Shown: in pieces, positions 7,232 through 14,011 of the stretch | Layout of the letters: each line of letters begins with the position of its first letter | Position numbering within the stretch: the first letter of the stretch is position 1 | IMG/VR virus record: IMGVR_UViG_3300042447_000158 | Coordinates: 1 to 32,728 of that record | Direction: 5' to 3' (one strand) | DNA from: a virus | DNA length: 32,728 bases | The notes under the pieces: model-generated | What the model saw: the letters and a program-made list of their open reading frames with translations, nothing else | What the model was told of the DNA's origin: nothing | Database searches by the model: none | Translations under genes and position numbers: made by a program

Positions 7232-7798
7232 GAAGAATGGAGAAGCATCCCTGAATTTAGTGGGTATGACGTTAGTAGTTTGGGAAGAGTTAGAAGTACA
7301 GATAGATTTTCAGGTAAAAGAAGAGGGCTTGTTAAAGGGAAAGAACTAGTTCAAACACCTAACAAAAGGGGATATCCAGAAGTTAGATTGTTTAAAGACA
7401 GTAAGTCTACAGCAAAAGTAGTACACAGACTAGTTGCAAAAGCGTTTATACCAAATGATGAAAACAAATTACAAGTTAATCATATAGATGGTAATAAGCT
7501 AAATAACAAAACTAGCAATCTTGAATGGATGAATAACTCTGAAAATCAAAAACATGCTTATTCTTTAGGATTACAACCTAATAGAGCAGGTGAAGGAAAT
7601 GGTAGGTCAGTTCTTACAGATGAGAAAGTTACTACTATTAAAGAACTATATAACTCAGGAAAAACTGCAAAAGAAGTTTCTGAAATATTAGAAGTCAGTT
7701 TGTATACAGTTAGAGCAATAATAGCTGGAAAAACTTGGAAGTTTAATACAACTGATATACTAAAAAGAGATGAAAGACGTAAACCAACAACTAAATAA
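7208..7798 (+). CDS. HNH homing endonuclease (NUMOD4-HNH-HTH type)
   Basis: 196 residues. Residues 9-60 are NUMOD4-like (EEWRSIPEFSGYDVSSLGRV). About 72-110 is the HNH_3 nuclease (VHRLVAKAFIP, then NHIDGNKLNNKTSNLEW, with the catalytic His in VNHIDGNK). A C-terminal region of about 130-180 looks like a helix-turn-helix for DNA recognition (TAKEVSEILEVSLYTVRAI). The first eight residues (MKDLKFIC) are outside the family consensus and copy the start of the glycosyltransferase that follows, so this gene seems to have taken over its neighbour's start. As a family, such enzymes cut alleles that lack them and spread by repair. Confidence 0.88.
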   Translation: MKDLKFICEEWRSIPEFSGYDVSSLGRVRSTDRFSGKRRGLVKGKELVQTPNKRGYPEVRLFKDSKSTAKVVHRLVAKAFIPNDENKLQVNHIDGNKLNNKTSNLEWMNNSENQKHAYSLGLQPNRAGEGNGRSVLTDEKVTTIKELYNSGKTAKEVSEILEVSLYTVRAIIAGKTWKFNTTDILKRDERRKPTTK

Positions 7799-7826
7799 TA
7801 TGGGTAAGGATTTGAAGTTCGTATGC
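7781..7826 (+). repeat. Copy 2 of leader and start codons (glycosyltransferase 5' end)
   Basis: AAACCAACAACTAAATAAT, then ATG GGT and codons for KDLKFVC. It lies in the 3' end of the HNH gene and the 5' end of the glycosyltransferase, and is the diverged partner of 7187-7231. Confidence 0.65.
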
Positions 7827-8819
7827 TGTCAACCAGATGATATCTACTACACATGGCAGGTACATCTATGGTTGGAAAGTTTAAAGAAGCTTGGACACTC
7901 AGACAAAGCAATTGTTTTAGTGTACACACCTAGTTTCAGAGAATATAATGGTAAATGGGAGAAGATAATGGAGCTGTATCCAGAAGCAAAGTTTGCTTTC
8001 TACAAGGATACAGGAGATGTTAGTCAGTATTTAGGAGTGTATATTCCTATTCTACGTCCCTATTGCTTAATGAGATATTTCCAGGACAATCCTGATATGA
8101 TCACCAAAGCAGTGTTTTACTGTGATTGTGATGTAATCTTTACAGATAAATTTAACATTGATGAGTTTAAAGATGATGATATAAACTATCTATCTGACAC
8201 AAACAGTTATATCAATGCTTCATACTTTGATAGTAAGGTGAGAGATGTGCTTCCAGAGAAGCTTGAAGAATATAAGACTAGAGATGTTCTAGCTGAAATT
8301 ACAAGCTTGGTGGGCATCAATAGAGAAATAGCTGAAGCTAACAATGATCATTCAGGAGGAGCTCAGTATTTCTTAAAGAACATAGATTCTAACTTCTGGA
8401 AGAAGGTGATGAATGACTGTATATTAATACGTGTCTACCTTCAGAATATAAACAAACAGTTCTTTAAAGATGAGAACAAAGGGTTTCAAAGCTGGTGTGC
8501 AGATATGTGGGCTGTGCTATGGAACATTTGGCTTAGAGAACAAGAGACTAAGAACATTCCTGAATTAGAATTCTGTTGGTCTTCAGATCCAATTGAGAAA
8601 TTGGAGAGAACAACACTTCTACATAATGCAGGAATTACAGGACAACACAGTATGGGGTATCCTGCTTTCTATAAAGGAGCCTATCACACTGGTAAAGATC
8701 CTTTTAAAGATACACATTTGTATGTGGTGCACACTGATGAGAAATCTAAGAAGTATGCCAACCACTACTATGTGAAACAACTATTGGAAATTAAAAACAA
8801 ATATAATTTAAATTATTAA
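7800..8819 (+). CDS. GT-A glycosyltransferase, resembling peptidyl Ser/Hyp glycosyltransferases
   Basis: 339 residues from the ATG at 7800. An N-terminal YYTWQVHLWLESLKKLGH is followed by a metal-binding DCD (109-111, in AVFYCDCDVIFTDKF). The later part has GGAQYFLKNI and LLHNAGITG, and ends in a basic, aromatic tail. The N-terminal pattern recalls plant peptidyl-serine and hydroxyproline O-glycosyltransferases, an impression from memory. It is followed at once by two poly-Thr genes that could be its acceptors. The stop is 2 nt before the next ATG. Confidence 0.65.
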   Translation: MGKDLKFVCCQPDDIYYTWQVHLWLESLKKLGHSDKAIVLVYTPSFREYNGKWEKIMELYPEAKFAFYKDTGDVSQYLGVYIPILRPYCLMRYFQDNPDMITKAVFYCDCDVIFTDKFNIDEFKDDDINYLSDTNSYINASYFDSKVRDVLPEKLEEYKTRDVLAEITSLVGINREIAEANNDHSGGAQYFLKNIDSNFWKKVMNDCILIRVYLQNINKQFFKDENKGFQSWCADMWAVLWNIWLREQETKNIPELEFCWSSDPIEKLERTTLLHNAGITGQHSMGYPAFYKGAYHTGKDPFKDTHLYVVHTDEKSKKYANHYYVKQLLEIKNKYNLNY

Positions 8820-8821
8820 TT

Positions 8822-9031
8822 ATGGCCACAATCAACTCTCGCCCTCTCAAAGCATATGTACGTTTTGATGGTACTGGAAGAATCGTTCCAAGCAGCCTAA
8901 TCCTAAGAAGAAAGATGCCCAAGGTGGGTAAATGGGTAGAGATCCCAGCTTATGAATGTTGCAATCCAACCACTACAACTACTACTACAGCTACTCCAAC
9001 AACTACTACAACAACCACTGAACCTCGTTAA
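8822..9031 (+). CDS. Poly-Thr tailed beta protein, copy 1
   Basis: 69 residues. A beta-rich domain (LKAYVRFDGTGRIVPSSLIL ... GKWVEIPAYECCNP) is followed by a tail of 14 Thr interrupted by ATP, ending EPR. About 60% identical in the folded part to the next gene, so a tandem duplication. Paired Cys before the tail could form disulfides or cross-links. Probably a small virion decoration protein; function unknown. Confidence 0.7.
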   Translation: MATINSRPLKAYVRFDGTGRIVPSSLILRRKMPKVGKWVEIPAYECCNPTTTTTTTATPTTTTTTTEPR

Positions 9032-9042
9032 ATTAAATAAAC

Positions 9043-9279
9043 ATGGCAAATAATAATAAATTAAAAGCATATGTACGCTATGATGGTACAGGACGTGTGA
9101 TATCAGGTAGTTTAATCTTACAAAGCTTTAAACCACAAGTGGGTAATTGGGTGGAGATAGATGCAAATGAGTGTTGTAATCCTACAACTACTACAACATC
9201 TACTAGTAGCACAACTACTACTACTAGCACTTCTACTAGTACAACTACCACAACAACAACAACAACTAGTCCTGGATAA
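9043..9279 (+). CDS. Poly-Thr/Ser tailed beta protein, copy 2
   Basis: 78 residues. The same domain as the gene before (LKAYVRYDGTGRVISGSLIL ... WVEIDANECCNP), with a longer tail of Thr and Ser only (about 31 residues) ending PG. The tail is encoded by ACT/ACA/ACC and AGT/AGC/TCT codons, making a triplet microsatellite whose slippage would alter tail length without frameshift. Mucin-like tails suggest O-glycosylation. Confidence 0.7.
   Translation: MANNNKLKAYVRYDGTGRVISGSLILQSFKPQVGNWVEIDANECCNPTTTTTSTSSTTTTTSTSTSTTTTTTTTTSPG
9181..9270 (+). repeat. ACN-type triplet microsatellite inside the poly-Thr tail
   Basis: About 30 codons of ACT/ACA/ACC with interspersed AGT, AGC and TCT. Similar but shorter tracts lie at about 7150-7168 and 8971-9019. 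The synonymous codon mixture shows selection for Thr rather than a fresh simple-repeat expansion. Confidence 0.7.
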
Positions 9280-9293
9280 TAAAACCAAACAAC

Positions 9294-9698
9294 ATGGCAA
9301 AATCATTATTCCCTGATGAGATGATGAAATCAGGAGAACTAAACTTGGAAACAATAGCTGGGAAGCTTACGTATTTCCATGAGCAATTGCATCTATTGCA
9401 TTGGCAAACAAAGAGTTATGCAGAACACCAAGCTTTAGGAGGATTGTATGATTATGTACATGATTTCAAAGATGGTGTGATAGAAAAAATAATGGGTTAT
9501 TGTGGTAAACGTCCTGGAGTATATAAGATAGAAGCACTTAGTGCTGTAGATGCTACATCAGTTGTAACAGCTCTTATGGACTTTGCTAGTAACTTGAAAA
9601 AATATGGTGAAGTAAATAGCTATCATGATATTGCTAACTTAGCAGATGCATTGAGTGGCGAAGCAGCAAAAACTAAATATTTATTAACCTTGTCTTAA
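9294..9698 (+). CDS. Dps/ferritin-like protein (DUF5856-like)
   Basis: 134 residues, helical. LHLLHWQTKSYAEHQALGGL followed by YDYVHDFKDGVIEKIMGYCG gives the H...H...D...E spacing of a Dps/ferritin-like four-helix bundle. I recall phage homologues under DUF5856. Iron or metal binding is possible; its place among virion-type genes could also mean a structural use of the fold. The stop overlaps the next ATG. Confidence 0.65.
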   Translation: MAKSLFPDEMMKSGELNLETIAGKLTYFHEQLHLLHWQTKSYAEHQALGGLYDYVHDFKDGVIEKIMGYCGKRPGVYKIEALSAVDATSVVTALMDFASNLKKYGEVNSYHDIANLADALSGEAAKTKYLLTLS

Positions 9699-9985
9699 TG
9701 CAGATTAACAAGAAATTCTTTCCTGAGGTGATGCAAGATAACGAACTTGCTTATTTTGCTCACCTTGAAGGAATTATTGCATCAGTGGATGAGCTTTCTA
9801 CACTAGAAATAGTTAAAAATCCTCATTCTTATCATTTTAGATTGGCTGCATCTGTGCCCAAGTATAATAATATGCTGTTAGAAGAACTATTAAAATTCCA
9901 CAATCTATTTCATATCAAACTGGACCTAAGCAAGAGCATCAAAAGCTCTGCTACCATCACGTTTGAAATATCATTAGATAACTAA
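9698..9985 (+). CDS. Hypothetical protein with an end duplicated in the following endonuclease
   Basis: 95 residues, mixed alpha/beta, no membrane segment, unrecognised. The C-terminus TFEISLDN followed by stop resembles the last residues of the GIY-YIG gene that follows (KLEINLDSN), which may mark a displaced copy of this gene's 3' end. TAATG coupling to the GIY-YIG gene. Confidence 0.65.
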   Translation: MQINKKFFPEVMQDNELAYFAHLEGIIASVDELSTLEIVKNPHSYHFRLAASVPKYNNMLLEELLKFHNLFHIKLDLSKSIKSSATITFEISLDN

Positions 9986-10587
9986 TGCCTGTTATTTATA
10001 AAATATTATCTCCTTCTAATAAAGTCTACATAGGTCAAACTTGGAACTACAAAAAAAGAATGTCAGGGTATAAAAATATATCTTGTAAAAGACAGCCTAA
10101 ACTTTATAACTCTTTATTAAAATATAGTGTTGATAATCATTCATTTACAATAATTTATGAACTTCCTGAAGACATAAGTCAAGGTGTTCTTGATACATAT
10201 GAACAGTTATATATAGATCAATATAGAGACTGTGGTATACAACTAATGAATATTAGAGAAGCAGGAAGTCATGGAAAACACTCTCAAGAAAGTATTGAAA
10301 AGTTAAGAAAAGTAAACGTAGGAAGAAAATACTCTGATGAATTTAAAAAAAGAAGAAGTGAAATAATGAAAGGTAATACCCTAAGGTTAGGGTCATCTCA
10401 ATCAGAAGAAACTAAACTAAAGATGGGAAATTCTAGAAGAGGACAAGTTAGATCTGAAGAAACTAGACTCAAAATGAGAAATTCAGCCATTGGTAAAAAG
10501 AAGTCTCCAGAACATATTAGAAAAGTGGTGGAGGCAAAAAGAAGAAATAGAGAACTGAAACTTGAAATAAATTTGGATAGTAATTAA
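9985..10587 (+). CDS. GIY-YIG homing endonuclease with NUMOD3 repeats
   Basis: 200 residues. The N-terminal GIY-YIG nuclease appears as VIYKILSPSNKVYIGQTW with YIG at 15-17 and an Arg a helix later (KKRMSGY). About 95-180 carries NUMOD3-type DNA-binding repeats (HSQESIEKLRK, SEETKLKMGNS, SEETRLKMRNS, SPEHIRKVVEA). This is the phage T4 Seg-type architecture. The final nine residues are outside the family pattern and look captured from the gene before. Confidence 0.9.
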   Translation: MPVIYKILSPSNKVYIGQTWNYKKRMSGYKNISCKRQPKLYNSLLKYSVDNHSFTIIYELPEDISQGVLDTYEQLYIDQYRDCGIQLMNIREAGSHGKHSQESIEKLRKVNVGRKYSDEFKKRRSEIMKGNTLRLGSSQSEETKLKMGNSRRGQVRSEETRLKMRNSAIGKKKSPEHIRKVVEAKRRNRELKLEINLDSN

Positions 10588-10603
10588 ATTATACATAACT
10601 TTG
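10572..10603 (+). promoter_or_regulatory. Bacteroidota-type promoter for the basic-protein operon
   Basis: TTTG (10572-10575), a 20-bp spacer and TAACTTTG (10596-10603) match both elements. The -33 box is inside the last codons of the GIY-YIG gene. Transcription would start at about 10607, 19 nt before the ATG at 10626, and could cover everything to the terminator at 13443. Confidence 0.65.
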
Positions 10604-10625
10604 TAGTTAAACAAAAATTATAAAT

Positions 10626-10901
10626 ATGTCAGAAGAAATCAACCAAGTAGACGTGGCTAATGAAGCCCCAAGTTATGACCCTAGTAAGAAATATACATGG
10701 TCAACAGAACATAACTTTACCATCTCTGGAGGAGAGTTTGGTGTTATATTAAACGCTTTACGTGCTATTACAAATACACCAGAAGCACATGCCATCTTCT
10801 TAGCAGATAGAGCAACAGGTGCTATTGAGTCTGTTCTAGCTAGAGGTGTAGAAGCAGGTATTGTTAAAGAAGTTGAAGAAGCTCCTAAAGGTACATTATA
10901 A
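10626..10901 (+). CDS. Hypothetical acidic protein heading the basic-protein operon
   Basis: 91 residues, acidic at both ends (SEEINQVDVANEA; VKEVEEAPKG), with a helical centre (EFGVILNALRAITNTPEAHA). Its charge is opposite to the eight proteins that follow. Unrecognised family; a chaperone or partner role is only a guess. The stop overlaps the next ATG by one base. Confidence 0.65.
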   Translation: MSEEINQVDVANEAPSYDPSKKYTWSTEHNFTISGGEFGVILNALRAITNTPEAHAIFLADRATGAIESVLARGVEAGIVKEVEEAPKGTL

Positions 10902-11050
10902 TGGCAAAAGAAATGATTAAACGTGCTGATGGTTCTACATCTCAACGTGGATTGTGGGATAACATTCGTGCTGCTAAAGGATCTGGGAAGAAACCAACTC
11001 CAGCTATGCTGAAACAAGAAAAGAAAATAAAAGCTAAAACTAAAAAATAA
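10901..11050 (+). CDS. Lysine-rich 49-residue protein
   Basis: ATG at 10901 to TAA at 11050, overlapping both neighbours by one base. About a third of residues are Lys/Arg. The centre has RGLWDNIRAAKGSGKKPTPA, a pattern I have seen in small phage proteins of marine and gut origin, and the end is KKIKAKTKK. No fold or function can be assigned. Confidence 0.65.
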   Translation: MAKEMIKRADGSTSQRGLWDNIRAAKGSGKKPTPAMLKQEKKIKAKTKK

Positions 11051-11406
11051 TGGCAAAGGTAAAAAAAGCTGGCATGGGTAGCATGTCAGGATTGAAAGCT
11101 TCTGATAAGCGTGTAGGTCCTATTGATCCTCAAGGTGCTTGGACTAAGGTTCAAGAAAACACTTTAGCAGATGCTAGAATGACTCCTAAGTTAAAGAAAG
11201 ATAAAGAACTTGGTGCCACTAGTATGAAAAATGGTGGTAAAATGGGACGTTCTGAGAAGTCTTATGGTCTTGATAAGAAGACACCTGCTCATAAAGAAAT
11301 CAACCCTGCAGGTTTTAGAAAGGCTGCTTTAAAGCGTGAGTCTGAATTAATAGAAAAACGCAGTGGTGAGATGGCTCCTAAGTTAAAATCTTCTAAAAAG
11401 AAATAA
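11050..11406 (+). CDS. Lysine-rich disordered protein
   Basis: 118 residues, low complexity, Lys/Gly/Ser-rich, ending KSSKKK. The segment KKTPAHKEINPAGFRKAALK (about 76-95) is the only part that looks ordered. No Cys. Probably nucleic-acid binding from charge; possibly packaged with the genome. Confidence 0.65.
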   Translation: MAKVKKAGMGSMSGLKASDKRVGPIDPQGAWTKVQENTLADARMTPKLKKDKELGATSMKNGGKMGRSEKSYGLDKKTPAHKEINPAGFRKAALKRESELIEKRSGEMAPKLKSSKKK

Positions 11407-11407
11407 C

Positions 11408-11719
11408 ATGGCAACAATTAAGAAAGCACAAACTGGTGCTGGAGTTCCTAAAGGAATGGTTCGTGGTGAAATGACAGGCAAGCTTATTAAGAAGTCTGTT
11501 CAAGACAAACGAGATATTGACATGGCTGATGCTTTAGATAAACAAGCTGGTAAGGGCAAGTATGCTCCTAAACCTAAAGGTCTAATCTTTGACAAGAAGA
11601 GTTTTGATAAACTACCTTCTTTTGATAAGTACATAAAAAAGACTGAAGGTAAAAAATCTGCTCCTAAAGCTAAAGCTAAAGCTGGTGGATTAGTTAAGAA
11701 AGCAGCTAAAAAGAAATAA
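11408..11719 (+). CDS. Lysine-rich disordered protein
   Basis: 103 residues with Lys-Ala repeats of histone-H1-like appearance at the C-terminus (APKAKAKAGGLVKKAAKKK). Starts one base after the previous stop. The N-terminus KKAQTGAGVPKGMVRGE is similar in style to the gene at 12323 (KKYQGGGNV), suggesting shared descent. Function unknown. Confidence 0.6.
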   Translation: MATIKKAQTGAGVPKGMVRGEMTGKLIKKSVQDKRDIDMADALDKQAGKGKYAPKPKGLIFDKKSFDKLPSFDKYIKKTEGKKSAPKAKAKAGGLVKKAAKKK

Positions 11720-11721
11720 TC

Positions 11722-11880
11722 ATGGCTACTGCTAAGAAGGATACAAAGTGGATTCAGAAAGCTGTTAACCCAGCCCATAAAGGATATTGTACACCAATGA
11801 CCAAAGCTACATGTACTCCTAAGCGTAAAGCTTTAGCTAAGACATTTAAAGCAATGGGCAAAGCTCGTAAAGCTAAATAA
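11722..11880 (+). CDS. Small basic protein with conserved Cys/Pro motif
   Basis: 52 residues, ATG at 11722, TAA at 11880. It contains KGYCTPMTKATCTPKRKALA (about 20-39), then KTFKAMGKARK. The repeated C-T-P-x-(T/R)K pattern looks conserved rather than random. I recall similar K-G-x-x-T-P-x-T-K segments in small phage proteins, without a known role. Confidence 0.65.
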   Translation: MATAKKDTKWIQKAVNPAHKGYCTPMTKATCTPKRKALAKTFKAMGKARKAK

Positions 11881-11881
11881 C

Positions 11882-12301
11882 ATGGCTAGAATTCCTAAAA
11901 CAAAAGTTTATAACCCACAGAAGGCAGAAGCTTATGTAGGTAAAGGTGTTCTCAGAAATGGAGACACTCTTACAGCTATTAAAGGTGCTATAACACCTGT
12001 TCCTAATGGCCATCTTATAAAGAAAGATGGTACATCATTAAAGAATGGTGGTAAGACACCAGCTTGGCAACGTAAAGAAGGTAAGAATCCTGCAGGAGGA
12101 CTCAACGCAAAAGGTAGAGCCTCTTATAACAGAGCTAACCCAGGTAAACCAGGTCTTAAAGCTCCTCAACCTGAAGGAGGTTCTCGCAAGAAATCATTCT
12201 GTGCTAGAATGTCAGGGATGAAAAAGAAACTCACAAGTGCTAAGACAGCAAATGATCCTAATAGTAGAATCAATAAGTCTTTGCGTAAATGGAAATGCTA
12301 A
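11882..12301 (+). CDS. DUF6321-like basic protein
   Basis: 139 residues. The second half is a recognisable conserved block: WQRKEGKNPAGGLNAKGRAS, a Pro-rich KPGLKAPQPEGG, RKKSFCARMSGM, then SRINKSLRKWKC. I associate this with DUF6321, found in phages of several groups, function unknown. The first half is a separate beta-like region (GVLRNGDTLTAIKGAITP). It is the best-conserved member of the basic cluster. Confidence 0.75.
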   Translation: MARIPKTKVYNPQKAEAYVGKGVLRNGDTLTAIKGAITPVPNGHLIKKDGTSLKNGGKTPAWQRKEGKNPAGGLNAKGRASYNRANPGKPGLKAPQPEGGSRKKSFCARMSGMKKKLTSAKTANDPNSRINKSLRKWKC

Positions 12302-12322
12302 ATTTAAAATAAAATAATCAAA

Positions 12323-12955
12323 ATGGCAAAGATTAAAAAATACCAAGGTGGTGGAAATGTAGATCCTAGGGTGGCTGCGTTCTTAAAGAAAAGAGCTGCT
12401 TCAGATAGTACTAAGATGTACAACAGAGGTGAGATGTTAGAAACAATCAATGCAATCACTGCAGGTAAGATTAAACCTCGTGTAGATAAAGCTCCTGCTG
12501 TTGGTCAAGGCACTAAGAAGTATGGTGTAGTTAACAAAGGTGATACCACTTACATGAGTAAAGCAGAATTTGAAAAGAAATATGCACAAAAGAAAGCTGG
12601 TGGTAAAATTAAAAAGGCTAAATCTGGTGGTTCTTTCCCTGACTTAAACAAAGATGGTAAAATTACTAAGGCTGATATATTAAAAGGTCGTGGTGTTATT
12701 GCTAACCATGGTACTAAAATGAAAAAAGCTGGGCTTGGAATTAAAGTAAAACCAAAAAATCTTAATGAACGTCAAATAGGTAGAGTTGACAGAATTGAAA
12801 GTGGTGATCCTTTAAGAGCTAGAACAGTAGCTAATAGAATCAGCAATAGAAGAAATGCAAGAGGTGCTGAAACATCTGTAAAACCTATGGCAAAATCTAT
12901 GATGAGCAAAGGTGGAAAGATGAAGATGGGTGGTAAATGTAAAAATGGTTGTTAA
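12323..12955 (+). CDS. Basic protein with a single EF-hand-like calcium loop
   Basis: 210 residues. Near residue 105, FPDLNKDGKITKADILKGRG matches the 12-residue EF-hand/dockerin loop (D-x-N-x-D-G-x-I-x-x-x-D). The flanks are Lys/Gly-rich and disordered, and the C-terminus is a Gly/Lys/Cys tail (GGKMKMGGKCKNGC). One unpaired loop suggests dimerisation or weak calcium binding. Similar DGK-containing segments occur in other phage proteins as I recall. Confidence 0.7.
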   Translation: MAKIKKYQGGGNVDPRVAAFLKKRAASDSTKMYNRGEMLETINAITAGKIKPRVDKAPAVGQGTKKYGVVNKGDTTYMSKAEFEKKYAQKKAGGKIKKAKSGGSFPDLNKDGKITKADILKGRGVIANHGTKMKKAGLGIKVKPKNLNERQIGRVDRIESGDPLRARTVANRISNRRNARGAETSVKPMAKSMMSKGGKMKMGGKCKNGC

Positions 12956-12974
12956 TAATTAAAACTTAAATAAA

Positions 12975-13127
12975 ATGGCAAAGAAAACAGGTATGCTCAA
13001 AGCTCCTTCTGGAAAAGCTTCTTCTCAATTAGGATCTTACAAAGATGTAATTGGTAAGAACACCAAAGGTAAAGCTACAAAAGCTGTAGGTTTAGTAAAA
13101 GCTTCTAAAAGTAAAAAAGGTATTTAA
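12975..13127 (+). CDS. Lysine-rich 50-residue protein
   Basis: ATG at 12975, TAA at 13125-13127, overlapping the ATG of the next gene. Lys/Gly/Ser/Ala-rich with one slightly ordered stretch (SSQLGSYKDVIGKNTKGKAT). Function unknown; same family style as its neighbours. Confidence 0.65.
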   Translation: MAKKTGMLKAPSGKASSQLGSYKDVIGKNTKGKATKAVGLVKASKSKKGI

Positions 13128-13333
13128 TGAAATCAGCTAAGGTAACTACCAAAGCAGCAAAATCAGTAAAACCAATGACTGCAGGTAAAGCTAAAGGATC
13201 AGGTACACCAAGACCAGCTCCTAAGGTGGCTCCTCCTAAACCAGTCAATGGTAATTACATGAAAGAAGCTGATACACCTCTTAGATTAAAAAGTAAGAAT
13301 TGGCCTCTTAAACAAAAGAGGTTATCAAAATAA
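13127..13333 (+). CDS. Lys/Pro-rich protein, last of the basic cluster
   Basis: 68 residues, Lys-Ala-Pro-rich in the first half (TPRPAPKVAPPKP), then a more ordered end (NYMKEADTPLRLKSKNWPLK). Last gene before the convergent terminator. Unrecognised. Confidence 0.6.
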   Translation: MKSAKVTTKAAKSVKPMTAGKAKGSGTPRPAPKVAPPKPVNGNYMKEADTPLRLKSKNWPLKQKRLSK

Positions 13334-13442
13334 CTGTCTTCTCCTGCATCCCTCGCTCTGCACGCTCAGGTTGTGGTAACTCAGTCTAGAATGAGCCCCT
13401 TAAAGAAGAATTTCCCCCCTATAGTCTCAGTATTATAGGTCT
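13334..13442. other. Gene-free segment with unusual base composition before the convergent terminator
   Basis: Richer in C and G than its surroundings, with no open frame of note. It contains an imperfect stem (CCTATA 13418-13423 with TATAGG 13434-13439) and a C6 run. I see no tRNA features. It may be the structured 3' end of the late transcript or a small RNA; nothing stronger can be said. Confidence 0.35.
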
Positions 13443-13476
13443 AAAAAAGCCTCCCTTAAAAAAGGAGGCTTTTTTT
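13443..13476. terminator. Bidirectional factor-independent terminator at the convergence point
   Basis: AAAAAAGCCTCC (13443-13454), a loop of CTTAAAAAA, and GGAGGCTTTTTTT (13464-13476). A-run and T-run flank the stem on both sides, so it should stop both the plus-strand late operon and the minus-strand early operon. The TAA stop of the minus-strand glycosyltransferase (13475-13477) begins inside the T-run. Confidence 0.9.
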
Positions 13477-14011
13477 ATGATACTAATGAATTGTATACAG
13501 ATAGTATCTTGTTTATGTAATGTTTATTCTTTGCTTTTTTATAACAGTTCTCAGCAAATACACCATCAGCATCTCTCCTTGATAGAACAAATCTTTCTTG
13601 ATTCACTATAGATGTATGTACAATGAAGTTATGGCTATCTACATAGCTTAACTTAATTATGTTTCCATACAATCTATGTACACCACTGTTCCACAGTTGA
13701 TCAAATGATATAAAATCATTGTTTAAGTCTTTGATATTGTCCCACAACTCTGGATGCATAGTTGTATCATCATCGTTGAAATATATCCAACCCTCTGTTA
13801 CTAGATTAATTGCTAGGTTTCTTTGTGCATTTCCACACACGCTTTTTACATCCTTTATACAATAAGCTTCACATTCAGGAATATCAGTTGGAATAGTCTC
13901 TGAATCAAACACAACAATCCATCTGTAATTTTCTTTAGGTATGTTAATGCTTTCTGCAATTCTATGTAAAAAATGAGGTCTACTACAAGGAGTGATAATA
14001 TTTAAGAACAT
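13475..14011 (-). CDS. Small GT-A family glycosyltransferase
   Basis: 178 residues, short for a GT2 enzyme. The N-terminus NIITPCSRPHFLHRIAESI is the nucleotide-binding strand-helix, and WIYFNDDDTTMHPELW holds the metal-binding DDD. RNLAINLVTEG preceding it is typical of GT2-like folds. It overlaps the methyltransferase by 10 nt, so the three genes 13475-15397 form a unit for making a modified sugar. The acceptor is unknown. Confidence 0.75.
   Translation of the reverse strand: MFLNIITPCSRPHFLHRIAESINIPKENYRWIVVFDSETIPTDIPECEAYCIKDVKSVCGNAQRNLAINLVTEGWIYFNDDDTTMHPELWDNIKDLNNDFISFDQLWNSGVHRLYGNIIKLSYVDSHNFIVHTSIVNQERFVLSRRDADGVFAENCYKKAKNKHYINKILSVYNSLVS

Noticed and set aside
8593-8775. A 60-codon frame inside the glycosyltransferase gene
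   Set aside because: Same strand but different frame, fully inside a gene with clear coding character, no leader or family.
8971-9270. The repeated ACN tracts as a CRISPR or tandem-repeat locus
   Set aside because: They are Thr codons in frame within two homologous genes; there are no spacers and no cas genes.
13334-13442. tRNA gene in the GC-richer segment
   Set aside because: No T-loop consensus or acceptor stem could be found on either strand. I see no tRNA elsewhere in the window either.
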